Origin: Thaumatotibia leucotreta
Lineage: Eukaryota; Arthropoda; Insecta; Lepidoptera; Tortricidae
Length of the DNA stretch: 64,000 nt
Assembly (NCBI GenBank): GCA_025490895.1
Contig: JALPQI010003346.1
Span: 21,922 to 85,921, forward strand
Direction: 5' to 3'
The translations under genes and the position numbers were made by a program. Under the pieces are notes generated by a model. It worked only from the letters and a program-made list of their open reading frames with translations, did not search any database and was not told the origin of the DNA. Shown here piece after piece: positions 10,177-20,806 of this stretch (positions are counted from its first letter, which is position 1; each line of letters begins with the position of its first letter).

Positions 10177-10324
10177 AAATAAACTTTAATTATATTGCCA
10201 TATTTCTGTTTCATAATATATGCCCTTGTGTGTGTACAATAGTGTTAAATAAACTTTAATTATATTGCCATATTTCTGTTTCATAATATATGCCCTTGTG
10301 TGTGTACAATAGTGTTAAATAAAA
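10177..10324 (+). repeat. Perfect tandem duplication, 70-bp unit
   Basis: The unit beginning AAATAAACTTTAATTATATT at 10177 is repeated without a difference at 10247, and the first 8 bases partly recur at 10317. Complete identity implies a recent duplication or an assembly artefact. Confidence 0.95.
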
Positions 10325-11284
10325 TTTTATAGTCACACCCGTAATTTTTTTATATGCGAAATCCCGCTAGGGGGAACCCAAAAACCGATCACTGGATATC
10401 AGTTTACTAAGCTTATGTGCTATGTTGGCGATGTGAAGGATTCCAGGTGGCCTATGCCATCATGGGCTCTCTCCACGTTATAACAAGTATTCGAGTGGGT
10501 AAATGACACGTAGCACGATAAACGGTAAACGCGTGACCATCATAAGATTCATAAGCGACCAAAAATTGAAATCTTCATTCATTACTATAAAAAGCAAAAC
10601 TATAGTCACCATATCGTTCGCGAGTATATCATGGCTAGATAAGAAAGTGAACAAACGAGTGTCAAATTCTTTTAACGTACCTAAAGTTTGTATATAATCA
10701 CGCTTATAGTTACGTTACGATATATTTATTATATGCCTAATTTGAAATTGTACCTATCACAGACTCTTAATATTCGTAATTTATTACCTGTAATAAAATA
10801 AACGATAGCAAGCGAAATCAAACTTAACCCACGCTAAACGACCACATAAAGATAATATTTACTTATCATCATATTCAAGTAGGCATATAGCAATAAGCAC
10901 TTTTGAATTGTCATACAAATAACTGTATAAAATTAAATTAACTTCGGGATCCATAAAAGTATCAACATACAACGCTAGTTAGTAAATAAAGTTGTAAGTT
11001 TATTTATTATTGTATCTTTTTCTGTTGATGCTATAAATGAATTACTTATAATAATAAATATTTTCGTTTTAGTTGTAAATGTTTTGTATTTTTTTTGCAT
11101 GCCTGTATTATAATTACACCGACTTTCATTCTTTTGATAAATAAAAATTATATCTGTCGGAGATATGAGTTACTAAATCTAGAAAACGATAAGCAATGTT
11201 TGCTTGGAGTGGTCTTTGCTTGGTCCATGCAAGTTTGCAGGTAGATGATACCAACCTATGAACAGGTGGCTGGTGGCCTGACAG
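10325..11284. other. No assignable feature
   Basis: AT-rich; no gene, foldback or RNA was recognised apart from the promoter-like site immediately to the right. Confidence 0.45.
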
Positions 11285-11330
11285 TATAAAAGGTCACTAC
11301 TGCAGTGTTCATCAATTCATTCCTGTGTTA
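11285..11330 (+). promoter_or_regulatory. Possible Pol II core promoter (TATAAAAG)
   Basis: TATAAAAG at 11285-11292 is followed at the expected 29-34 bp by ATCAATTCATTC, an acceptable insect initiator context. This arrangement resembles promoters of insect cuticle-protein and other strongly induced genes. However, the first downstream ATG (near 11362) is followed at once by a stop, and no signal-peptide exon is visible, so the transcript could be non-coding, spliced to a remote exon, or absent. Confidence 0.35.
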
Positions 11331-11976
11331 GACATAGAACGATTCACTCTTGTCTTGTTATGTGAAGGATTTACATTCTTACGAAGGAAGTTATTTCTAT
11401 GGGGTATGCATCCTATGCATGGACGCAAGCTTAGAACTCTCCATTCGTTTTCTACTACTGCGTAGATGCGTAGATACAAGATTCTGTAACGAGTAACAAG
11501 TAGCTAGGCCTCTTAGCTCGGCTGTCATTAGGGTTCCCGATATATCATAAACAAACAATATTTTTCCGGGATTTTTATTGTTCCTGTACCTACGAACATC
11601 ACTACCCCACTAACCGCAACACTAGTTCGTTCCGAGTTTTAGTTCAAACGTTCCCGTGACAATTAGCAAGCCGATTTCATGGAAACTTACTCGTTATTTA
11701 AGACTTAAGTTCCCAAATTAAACGGCTCTAGAATTTAATATTCATTATAAACCGTATTTAGAGGTTTTCTCATTGGCCTCGATTGGCTGTTACAACTTTT
11801 AATGGTTTTATAGAATCTGCTCTTTTTGGTTGCTATTACACTGTTTCGATACTTTGTGTTGAATCTGTGACTGTAGATATTATTTTATAAGTAAACGAAA
11901 TTTTATTCTCATATCTGTTTTGAAAATAAAAAACTTTGATGTTTATAATGGTCACCTAGATTATGGGTACCTATGT
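11331..11976. other. No assignable feature
   Basis: No recognised gene or repeat in this AT-rich stretch. Confidence 0.45.
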
Positions 11977-12094
11977 GTTAGTGCAAATGGAAAGGTACCT
12001 TGTGAGAACTCGTAAAATATACTACGTGTTTTCTTTAATTAAGTCTATTTTGAACACCGTGACACTGACAAGGTACCTTTCCATGTGCACTGAC
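11977..12094. mobile_element. Foldback MITE (GTTAGTGCAAATGGAAAGG arms)
   Basis: GTTAGTGCAAATGGAAAGGT and ACAAGGTACCTTTCCATGTG form inverted arms of about 27 bp with one or two mismatches, separated by about 65 bp. No second copy was noticed in the window. Confidence 0.7.
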
Positions 12095-13078
12095 ATACAT
12101 CTTCAGAAAATTTAATGTAGGTACAAATATCAAATATGTATAATCCAAACATATCCAACTTGATTATCTAAATAACTACAAATAAGTATTTATGTAGAAG
12201 TCTCGCGCAAAATATTCAACGCTATCAAAGATCTTAAAGGGTTTAACGAAGAAATTAAAGGGAAATCTTTTTACGGAATCAATCTTAGGAAACATGATTA
12301 CCGAACTTTATGTTGAGGTTAGGAGGTAAAATAATTATTAAACTCCACCAGCGAAAAGCATCCAAGGAAGATAAGTTTTCGACGTTAGAAATGAAGACGT
12401 TAAGACTGGTCAAGAAAATGAAAGTTTTAAATTAATTTTGCTAACCGGAGGCGGCATTGCAAATTGTTAATATTTTCTCGTCCTGAAGGCTCAGGGCTTC
12501 ATAATTTATTCCCGGGGGCCGGTTTAGCACTAATTAATTAATTAAATTAGTCTAATTACAGGCAGCACGGTCGGTAAACTGTAAAATTATACCAGGAGTG
12601 TATAATTGCTGTGGCGATTAGATGCATCAATCATCGATGCAACTCTCGTGTAGCAGATTTGTAAACCCATTTTTGCTGCAACATAGACAATAAAGGATAC
12701 CCTTTGTGGGTCAACGGCTGTGATTGATTCATTTACAGACATGTCAATGAATCTACTATACCAATCACATCAATTTAGCACTCACTTTATTCCTCGCAAT
12801 TATTTTACTACCTCAGCTTGGATAGAGTAAAATTTCTCAGAGCAATACTGGTTTATTGTATTTTCTAATTGTTACGCTAGTATTGTACTAGCTGTAAAGA
12901 TATTAGAGATACAGACACAATTATAAAATAGTTTTTTTATCTTTCCCTTCTCCTCAAAAGGGCCACTGAGTTGCTTATTAACTTTTTTTTCGTTCTATTT
13001 TACAGTAAACATTTTTTTTAAGTTTATTGCTGTGTTAACTAACGAATAAAAACTCACTTATTTAGATACGCTTTATAA
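12095..13078. other. No assignable feature
   Basis: No coding exon or repeat was recognised. The short palindromic run TTAATTAATTAATTAAATTA near 12535 is simple sequence. Confidence 0.45.
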
Positions 13079-13084
13079 TTAAAG

Positions 13085-13192
13085 TGTCCGCTACTGGAGT
13101 GGCATCAGCCGCAAAAGCTAAGGTCGTGGGTTCAAATCCCTTCAGCGCTGGCAAACTTCGGTGTTTTTTCATTGGTATATGACATCTAATAA
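13085..13192 (+). mobile_element. tRNA-derived SINE, second family, copy 1
   Basis: The head has a Pol III B-box-like GGGTTCAAATCCC at 13128-13140 and the text GGCATCAGCCGCAAAAGCTA upstream, but the cloverleaf does not close, so it is not a functional tRNA. It is followed by a tail, AAACTTCGGTGTTTTTTC and TTGGTATATGACATCTAA, which is shared almost word for word with the copy at 50709-50825. A conserved tail outside the tRNA part is what marks a SINE and not a stray pseudogene. Confidence 0.7.
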
Positions 13193-13443
13193 TTCAATTT
13201 ACATGTAAAATCTTAGAATTTCGATGTACACAAAATCAGGGGTGATGCTATCTCTCAAGTCTTGTTGTTTCTTCTCGCATCGAACAACAACAATGTTATG
13301 TTGTTGCGATTGTGCGATACGCACGGCTGCGAGTTTCAGATCCAATTTAAGTTGGCAAGAGTTTTGGTGTGGCCCAGGCCCGGCACACGCCATAGGCTGA
13401 GGCGAGACACATGTATCCTAAGATTCTGAAGCACAAATCTGAT

Positions 13444-13557
13444 CATCATCATCATCATCATATCAGCCGAAAGACGTCCACTGCTGAACATAGGCCTCCC
13501 CCAAAGATTGCCACAATGACCGGTCCTGCGCCACCCGCATCCAGCGGACTAGCTGTG
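13444..13557 (-). mobile_element. 5'-truncated RTE LINE 3' end with 10-bp duplication
   Basis: On the minus strand this is the last roughly 85 bp of an RTE copy (equivalents of GGCCTATGTTCAGCAGTGGA and GGCTGATATGATGATG) ending in an (ATG)n tail. CAAATCTGAT flanks it at 13434-13443 and 13558-13567. It belongs to a slightly different subfamily from the intact LINE (TTCAGCAGTGGACGTC instead of TCCAGCAGTGGACTGC). Confidence 0.85.
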
Positions 13558-13570
13558 CAAATCTGATATA

Positions 13571-13848
13571 AATAAAATAATATTAAATAAATATCTTGGG
13601 ACATCTTACACAAATGGACCTAGTTCGACGGTAAGCTCAATTAAATCTTTTGATGTGGGTACTAACTAAGCGACGATATATATAATCACGGGTTTTGACA
13701 GTATAAAATCTCGATATTGCATACATTTGAATCCAACCAAGAACAAATAATTGTGATAAATAAAAACACAATAACGCCCTCGCTAGAATTTTAACCTGTT
13801 ACCTCCAGCCTAGGCAGGGTTACTACCAACTTGGGTACGTAGGCTGAC
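13571..13848 (-). mobile_element. tRNA-derived SINE, main family, near full length
   Basis: Read on the minus strand the element begins GTCAGCCTACG, has a decayed A-box (TACCCAAGTTGG) and B-box (CAGGTTAAAATTC), then GCGAGGGCGTTATTGTG, the body TTATCACAATTATTTGTTC, ATATATATCGTCGCTTAG, and the tail TTAATTGAGCTTACCG, CATTTGTGTAAGATGTCCC, AAGATATTTATTTAA. This is the only copy in the window that shows head, body and tail uninterrupted, so it defines the roughly 275-bp structure used to interpret the fragments elsewhere. Confidence 0.8.
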
Positions 13849-13879
13849 AAAATGATATTACAGTGTCTCATTGTCATCT

Positions 13880-14012
13880 GCCTACGAGTATCTTAGTCCA
13901 CTGCTAGACATAGGCCTATCCTGTTACCAATGCGTATGGAAGCATTAGGAGGTAAATGCCCATAATTGCCACGTTGGGCAAGCGTAGTGGTGATCGCAGT
14001 AGTGTTTCCTGT
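13880..14012 (-). mobile_element. Mini-LINE, copy C (5'-truncated)
   Basis: On the minus strand: CGCTTGCCCAACGTGGCAAT and ATTATGGGCATTTACCTCC, then GGCCTATGTCTAGCAGTGGA at the 3' end. It carries the same junction between 5' LINE sequence and 3' LINE sequence as copies A and B, but starts only at ACTACTGCGATCACC. Confidence 0.7.
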
Positions 14013-15157
14013 ATGAAAGTAGTCCACTAAGGACTGATTTTTCAATCCCCAGTTAACAGTACCTGTCAAATAAATGTTAGCCCTGTCCTTTTTTGACTGA
14101 TGGTTTTAGAAAAGGATGGTGATAATTTTAACTAACGGATAGGTTTATTTGAGGATTGTAAAATCAGCCCTTAGTACTACATGCACATTCTCGGGTTAGG
14201 CGACTGACACAAGGATAGAAGTGTCAAAAAGGTATGGACTTAACTAGATACATGCAAAAAAACATACAATAACAACATTTGATAATGAAACAGTCTTTCT
14301 TTGTGTTCAACATTATTGAGAACTGCTCTTAAAATTGTTTGATTAGTTCCATATTAAGTTGAATCACGTTTTATTATTTATAAAAGGAAGGAACCATTCC
14401 GCCTACCTCTCGTGAATAACACCGTCTCTAAAAACCGCCATCTTTCGGCATTGTGGCCGAGATTGCCTCTCGCGGCCCCTGATTGGCTAATTACCAGCTG
14501 TCACTCGCCGAATCGCCGTTCGAGACGAATATCGCCGGAGAATTTCTTTCTGGATTGTTCTATGTCGTGCGTGTCGTAAATTTGTATACACGTTTGCGCC
14601 GTATGCCAGTTAAAGATTTGTTACACCGGCTCTAAAATTGAAGCGCTCAGATTGCGATAATTCTAACAATCGCTCTTAGTCCTACCCAAACCACCGAGAG
14701 GTGTGTACCACTGCCGAGTTCTCACGAAACACATGAACTGCGCCCTAAAATGTCATTTTATGTTATACAATAGTGAAAACCACAAAATAAAATGCAAAAA
14801 TCCACACATCATGCGCAGTTAAACTGAATTTAAATTTTTTATTTTATTTTATTATTTATTGAAAAAAAATAGGACGCCATTTTGACCTTTTTGACTGACT
14901 TAGAGAAAAAGACAAGCTTATGCTGTTTAAGATCGAGAGTAACAAAGATAAAACAATGTTTATCAATAAAAGAATGCACGCGCGATTGTCAAACGCTAGT
15001 TGTCTCTTTTTTATTTATTAAATACAAGTACATATACGTATTTTGCCATCTCTTTTACGTATAAAGATAGGTGTATGTCAACTGTCCACAAATTGTAGGT
15101 GTATGATTTGAAGTATTTATTTCGCTCATTTTGTTAGAGTATAACGTATCTTTTCTT
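14013..15157. other. Unassigned, includes a GC-richer block
   Basis: About 14440-14600 is noticeably GC-rich (CTCGCGGCCCC, CGCCGGAG) in an AT-rich setting but has no open frame with recognisable domains. A weak inverted pair AACTGCGC/GCGCAGTT spans 14738-14822. Confidence 0.35.
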
Positions 15158-15739
15158 ATATATCGACGGCCCCTACGTAAGTTGTCGTAAGTTGAAAATG
15201 GCAAGTTTACAGGAGAGCACTTTAAAGTTTGAAATGTGTACGGTAGTCACATAGTTCAATGGATTGCTTTGGAAATTGGCATAATCAATAACAAAGATAC
15301 AATCTTTATAGTGATATAATTACTTCTCTGATATATTTCATAGTTTTGCCGGAATTGCACTTACGACAGTATATGACGGAGAAGAGAATCTAAAAATTGT
15401 GGTATGTATTACTTACTTCACTTTACGCCGGTGGTCATAAATGGTCATTGATCGTAAGTAATACATAATACAAGATACGTTGGAATTATGCGTGTAAGTT
15501 TTGTCGTATCTGTTATTTACAACATTATTTTGCGGACACATTATAAAAACTTTTTGTTAGTTACTATATTATGCCATTTAACAAACAATTTAATAGTATT
15601 TTTATGGAATCCTGATGGTATATTTTGAGAAAATTAAGCAGGTGAATAGTTTTTTTGTATGTTTTATTATGAAAAATAGATCAGGTAAAGTGTTTTTGTG
15701 CAGTTTTTGGAAAATGTTGTGTTGAATGAAGACGAGACT

Positions 15740-16915
15740 ATGTAGTTGAGTTTGATGTAGCTTCATTGTTTGCGAGTATTGGAAACTATAAAAATAATTA
15801 AAGATGCTCGTAACGACTATGCACATGAAATTCATCGAACATTTCCTGAATAGTTGCTATTCTGTTTGGCAAGGGGAGTATTATTTGCAGATTGAAGCAA
15901 AGAGTTCTCTTATAATGTAGTTCTGGTACTGGTCAACATTTTCATGGATAAATTTAAGCAGATGGCATTCAAAAGTTGTCCGAAAAGGCCGAGATGCTGG
16001 TTACAAAATGTGGATGACGTTTTTGCTGTAATTCCTGATAGAGTTGTTGATGTGTTACTAACCGATCTTAATAAGATGCATCCCAGAATAAAGTTCACAT
16101 TTAAGAGAGAGGTGGATGGGACACTTCGTTTTCTTGATGGGTTATTAATACTAGGTCAGAATGATCGTCTGTCACAAAAAGTCTATAGAAAAGCTACCTG
16201 CTAACTGGCTTATACCATTATCTCGCAAACCTGTCCTCGCGGTTCTGTGATTCACAATACATGCGAAATGAGTTTATATCTTTTATTCACATCACATCAT
16301 TCGCCTATTTCGGTCCACTGCTGGACACAGGCATCTCCTATTTATTACCTCTTGTTATCTAAACTATTAGAAATGTTGCAACATGTCAGACGAGACGAGA
16401 CGTTGGAGCGCTTGGAGAGGAACAGATATGGTTGGAGACAAAGTCAGCGTACAAGGAGCTCAGGGACGTTTCGACATCACCACACAGTAGAGAGGGCACC
16501 ATCATTCTTGCCTCATATTACAGGAGTGACAAACGGAATTGGACGCCTATTACGCCGAAGGTGTAGCATTAAGACCATTTTGCGTCCTCATACCAATATG
16601 AGTACTTCTTACGATCTCCAAAGGACGGAAATTCACTTAGCAGTTCGGGTGTTTATGAGATACCGTACGACTTCGGTAAGGAACGTCGTAATGGGTCTAC
16701 AAGACTCGGAGCACATTCGGAGTGTCAAGGACAGGGAGATAGATATAGTGGTGGACGCATACGATACAGGCACATTGCATTTCCTAAACGCTTTGATAAA
16801 GCGAGGATGCTGGTACGGTAAAGATGCTACCTGCCACGGAAGATATACAGAGCGATTAAGAGTAATTTTAATCGGAATGGGGGCTGGACTGAGCCAACGG
16901 AATAGAAGCCGGTAA
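15740..16915 (+). pseudogene. Decayed Penelope-like retroelement (RT + GIY-YIG)
   Basis: Fragments in two plus-strand frames line up in the order of a Penelope-type protein. From about 15748, FDVASLFASI matches the RT motif A region. In the frame at 15944-16204, CPKRP.CW..VDDVFAVIP stands for the catalytic YVDD block (Tyr replaced by Asn), followed by HP.IKFT, LRFLDGLL and KVYRKAT, all typical of the family. From 16500 come SFLPHITGVTNGIGRLL, then VYEIPYDFGK (the GIY part of a GIY-YIG endonuclease, 16651), SEHIRSVK and CYLPRKIYRAI, ending near NFNRNGGW at about 16890. Frameshifts, stops and an RTE tail inserted at 16291-16340 show it is dead. Confidence 0.75.
16291..16345 (-). mobile_element. 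RTE/mini-LINE 3'-end insertion inside the Penelope remnant
   Basis: Minus-strand GCCTGTGTCCAGCAGTGGAC and CGAATGATGTGATGTG are the LINE 3' stem-loop and a degenerate (ATG)n tail. It interrupts the Penelope frame between the RT and endonuclease parts and is therefore younger than that element. Confidence 0.7.
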
Positions 16916-17387
16916 TCTCCGAGCTAATAATGATGGTTTTGTGCACACAGTGACTTCGTGTGCTTATCATCTGTTACGTAGTGTTCGGTGACATAAACCC
17001 GCAGTCGGACATGGCATCAGTGCCGGCGCAAGACCACCTTCAACCCGATTATCACAACGGGCTCAGCGAGCTGCTTGGTGCTCATCTGTTTACTATCCAC
17101 TTTTTATATTTACCGAATATACATGAGTTTAGCCGTTTTATTATAATTTTGTGCATTTAGTTAGTACACAAAAACAGTATATCATTCAGCATTAGGAACG
17201 TAGTTTTGAAATAATAATATAGACATGGCAGATTAATGACTTCTCTCACAGTGCAAAGACATAATAAAAAATCAGTTAACGAAAATGCCTTCAGCTTCAA
17301 CTACATCATAATTATGAGATCGATATCAAGCTTTTTTCAACGTAATTATATTCTTAAAGAACAGTCGTGTCGCTTTCATGATTAGAT

Positions 17388-17503
17388 ACTGCAGCTGTTG
17401 GCGGTTTCATTCAATCAGCAGTCAAATCTTCGAACTACAGACGATGATTTCACTGATGAATGATGACTAAATACTCATAAATGAACCCACCAACTGCTGC
17501 AGT
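17388..17503. mobile_element. Foldback MITE (ACTGCAGC.GTTGG arms)
   Basis: ACTGCAGCTGTTGGCGGTTT at the left and CAACTGCTGCAGT at the right, with CATTTATGAG against CATTCAATCAG inside, form inverted arms of about 28 bp with a few mismatches. Confidence 0.6.
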
Positions 17504-17526
17504 GTTTAATAATGTAAGTGATATGA

Positions 17527-17865
17527 TTGTTTTGTCGTCGTCACTATCACAAAAAATGCCGTTTTATTACAATGACTTATGCATTTATTTATCGTTTGGT
17601 TCAAAAAGAAGCGGCGAACCTGTATAATGAGCAAAAATTGTTGAAATACGCCGACATTATAATTGTAAATTGTAGTAACTCTGTATTTGATCCGGCGCAT
17701 ACTGTCTTAAATATCACTTACAATAGTAATTTAAAAACAATTTCCGACGAAAAATGTCTCAAGTACACATACAACACAAAAAAAATAATTAAATCCAACG
17801 TAAATAGTAATATGTTAAACTTAAGACAAAACACCGATCTTCAACTCCGAAGTAAGTTGTGGTAA
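17527..17865 (+). CDS. Unidentified 112-codon open frame
   Basis: The frame runs without a stop across AT-rich DNA and reads as a hydrophilic, Lys/Asn-rich protein with no signal peptide or membrane segment. RLVQKEAANLYNEQKLLKYAD suggests a short helix. I recognise no domain. It lies inside the inverted-repeat-bounded segment and may be a leftover of a transposon gene or a chance frame; the overlapping minus-strand frame weakens the case. Confidence 0.2.
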   Translation: MFCRRHYHKKCRFITMTYAFIYRLVQKEAANLYNEQKLLKYADIIIVNCSNSVFDPAHTVLNITYNSNLKTISDEKCLKYTYNTKKIIKSNVNSNMLNLRQNTDLQLRSKLW

Positions 17866-18479
17866 GTGATAACATACTACAGTATTCACCGGTATTATTA
17901 AAAAATTGTCAGCATCGATACTAATAAATTCACAACTGATTTCTGAGTGAACTCGAACAGATTGCTAACTTTGCTTAGTGGTTTTAAATCATTTTTATTT
18001 CTGAACCGTCTTTTATTTCATCACAGACTACATTTTGTTTAACTACAACGGCCGTTTCGAAAATTAATTTTGGTCTCGCAGTTACTTTGAGTTTGTTTCC
18101 GATGTAGTGTCTTACTTTTATCGAATAAAATGTATCGTTTATCCATTTTTGTTTCATCTAATTGTTAGTTTTCGGTAAAAAAATATCGCTCTTGAAAAAT
18201 CTCTGCCCCACCGCGTATAAGATCGTAACTGGCACTTACGCTGCGCGAGCGCGGGTGGCCGTCCTGTATTAACTATCGTAAGTACACTTACTACAGTATA
18301 CGACGGTGCTTTTTTAAGTTACGATAGTTTTCGGGTGTCAAAAACCTATTTGTAATAGGTTTTTTTAATTTTTTCTTCGTGGAACGGAAACATTGCTAAA
18401 AGATATAATGTTTTATGAAATAAAAAGAAAAACCCAAATTTCAAGTTACGACAACTTACGTAGGGGCCGTCGATATATC

Positions 18480-19244
18480 ATTGATGCCAGTGGAAAATAT
18501 TGTACATGCCTACCGAGTGTTTTGATATGTAGATATTGCCTTGATCGTTTACTAATAATGAAACTTGTTAAAAAATGTTTGCTATTCGTTTTCTTTTTTT
18601 TTTGACTAGAACTTCAGACACCATGGCTTTTGAGGATTTCTTTCTGCCGTGAGCTTAGGGTTTTCGGCTAACCTCTAAAACCATTTCTTTTTGGTTTTGT
18701 TTTCTAACCCGGTATTATTTTCCTAGTTACAATCAAGATAAAATATATCTTAGATGCGCTCAAAGTGCAAAGCATATGTTTGCACAGCCTTACAGTAATA
18801 TTAATCGGGGATGTTAGCATACATATTTGAAAGTTACTGGAAAGTGGAAATGGAGGCCTTTATACAAAAATGTTGGTCCTAGCAACTAGAATCCCGTTCA
18901 GAATAGACGTTATTACGAAGTTAAATGAAATATGGCGTAACTAATAACTAGATCTGCCTGTACCAGGGCAGCATAAGTCCCTAGTGTATTGCACAATCAG
19001 TACTAGTCCGCTTGGCAACCAGTCATCATCATTATCAGCTTATATTTGTCTCACTACCTGGTTATTTCACTAGAGGTTTTTTGGTCCTTGGGGCTTCATA
19101 CATTTTTAAAACAAGATTCTGAACATGTCATGAACCAGGATTTCACGTATTCATGTTAAATTATAAATATTCATTAACTTTATTCATGTAGGCACACCAT
19201 GAAGCTCTTTCGAAAGATTACATTTCACATTGCAAATAATCAAT
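18480..19244. other. No assignable feature
   Basis: No gene or repeat recognised in this AT-rich stretch. Confidence 0.45.
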
Positions 19245-19290
19245 TGAAAAGTGTCGATTTGTGTAAGATGTCGCAAGATATATCATGTGT
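19245..19290 (+). repeat. Fragment of the main SINE tail
   Basis: TCGATTTGTGTAAGATGTCG followed by CAAGATAT matches the last 40 bp of the SINE at 13571-13848. Confidence 0.55.
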
Positions 19291-19324
19291 AGGTACTTGA
19301 AAAATTGTACTTTTCTAAATGGCA

Positions 19325-19395
19325 TACTCGAAGAGAAGCCTATAATCAGCAGTGAGCGGCAAATGGCTGATATGATGATGATTATGATAATACTA
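19325..19395 (+). mobile_element. RTE LINE 3' tip
   Basis: GCCTATAATCAGCAGTGAGC then AATGGCTGATATGATGATGA is the plus-strand version of the RTE 3' end with its ATG-rich tail; everything upstream is truncated. Confidence 0.65.
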
Positions 19396-20052
19396 ACGTT
19401 TGATTTATCACGGTGAGTGTGAGTGTGTAATACCACGAATTGCGCCCGTGCTAATCTACGTAGTTTTAATGTATTATAAATTATAATGAATTTCATATAA
19501 ATTTCACCTCGTCACTGGGCTGCGGTTTCAATTTCATTCGTTTGTTTTCACAGTCGTATTAGTTTCGAACCAATTAACAGAGGTAATTAAATTATGATTT
19601 ATTATTATGTTTGTAGAATGGAAAATTAACGTATTAAGCTTATGTATGTAAATACGTATAGCAAAAAAGTCACAGCGACACAGGATATATACACATAGAA
19701 TAACCAATAAAACAACTGAGGAAAAGAAGGCCTATCACGTCAGTCGAGCTCTCTTTCTGTCTCACTTACGTACGAATTTGCAAGTGCAACAGAGATGCAA
19801 TCGATCGTGTTTCGCGGTTGGTCTACCTTGCCATCTAGTGGCGTAAATAGGAAGCGCTTGTCTGTTGTTTCTTCAAGGCAGTATCAAGTGCTGCCTCCTA
19901 CCGATTCACACACGTATCACTTGCTTCCTCGCGCTTGAAAAGTGCTGCCATCCTGTGGCTAAAACTGAATGCTTATGTCACACATTGGTGCTTTTTGCCA
20001 ATAAACTGAATATTGTATTTTTGGCGTTCGTAGCACTGTCGGTATTGGACCT
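19396..20052. other. No assignable feature
   Basis: At 19735-19845 CTCTCTTTCTGTCTCACTTACG and TTCGCGGTTGGTCTACC resemble arms of foldback elements, but the partner arm is not clear. Confidence 0.35.
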
Positions 20053-20179
20053 GCTACCACGAATGCCCAAGTTCATAAATTTCGGGAATTTGTCTCTGTC
20101 ATTCCAACGAAGTCGTCATTAGAGTAACAGAGAAAAAATCCCCGAAACTTGCGGATTTCGTCGTTCGCGGTAGGGCCGC
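20053..20179. mobile_element. Foldback MITE, family GCGGTAGGGCCGC (copy 3)
   Basis: Left GCTACCACGAATGCCCAAG..TTCATAAATTTCGGG and right CCCCGAAACTTGCGGATTTC..GTTCGCGGTAGGGCC form imperfect arms around TCTCTGTCATTCC. Same family as 6135-6267. Confidence 0.75.
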
Positions 20180-20296
20180 TGACCCTGCTTGCGAAGCTTA
20201 AGTTCTCGACCTTAACTAAAAAAATATTAGTATTTAATTATAAAACTATTTGTCCCTTAGTTATGGCCGTATTTTGTCTATCTATAATTTAATATT

Positions 20297-20583
20297 ATTC
20301 ATCATCATCATCAGCCTATGATAGTCCACTGCTGGATGTAGGCCTCTCCTATTAACTATGCTTATAGACGCATTAGGAGGTAAATGCCCATAATCGCCAC
20401 GCTAGGCAAGCGGATTGACGATCGCAGTAATGTGTCCACTATGATGACGCTGCAGTCCATCATCAATCTTTTATAAAATAATGGTCAGTGACACTTCAAT
20501 CCCTTAGTCGACTGCTTTTACGACACCCGCAGGAGGAGTTGGGGTGATGACAAATGTATTCTTACTGCCGTCACCACACGGCC
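20297..20583 (-). mobile_element. Mini-LINE, copy B (complete)
   Basis: This is the clearest member. On the minus strand it begins GCCGTGTGGTGACGGCAG, passes CGGGTGTCGTAAAAGC and CGACTAAGGGATTG, contains ATTACTGCGATCGTCAATCC and GTGGCGATTATGGGC (homologous to the first codons of the LINE protein), then GCGTCTATAAGCATAG, and ends GGCCTACATCCAGCAGTGGA, CTATCATAGGCTGATGATGA. It has about 190 bp of the LINE-like 5' end and 45 bp of the LINE 3' end. AT-rich flanks (TAATATTATT / TATATTATT) may be a duplication. Confidence 0.85.
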
Positions 20584-20806
20584 TGTTAACATTATATTAT
20601 TACTACTACAACTAATATAGGTACTAATGGTACTAATGACGTCGCTTAACAACCACAACATAAGCCTGAATTGGCTTGCGATGGAACTAGATTAATTAGT
20701 GTAAGAATGTTCTATGATATTTATTGATTTATATTGCTATTCCCACAAAGGATTAGGCTTTGGTTTAGTTGTGGCAAACGACCAAAACCGAACACAATCA
20801 TCATAT

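Larger units (their letters stand above)
15158..18478. mobile_element. 3.3-kb segment bounded by 40-bp inverted repeats
   Basis: The left end ATATATCGACGGCCCCTACG..TAAGTTGTCGTAA is mirrored at 18439-18478 with one internal mismatch over about 38 bp. A subterminal motif (CTTACGACAGTATATGACGG at 15361, CTTACTACAGTATACGACGG at 18287) is present at both sides in direct orientation. Between the ends lie a Penelope-like remnant, an RTE tail, a foldback at 17388-17503 and an unidentified 112-codon frame (17527-17865). It could be one composite DNA transposon or two inverted solo copies of a family; no transposase was recognised. Confidence 0.45.

Noticed and set aside
13085..13160. A tRNA gene on the plus strand
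   Set aside because: The B-box is good but the acceptor and anticodon stems do not close, and the shared tail shows that it is a SINE head.
16247..16915. A single 222-codon plus-strand protein
   Set aside because: The frame starts in an RTE tail and passes through a frameshifted Penelope relic; the homologous peptide switches frame, so this is not one real protein.
18341..18368. Intrinsic terminator (AAACCTATT-TGT-AATAGGTTT then T-run)
   Set aside because: Shape fits a bacterial terminator, but the setting is eukaryotic with no adjacent gene; probably chance or part of a foldback.
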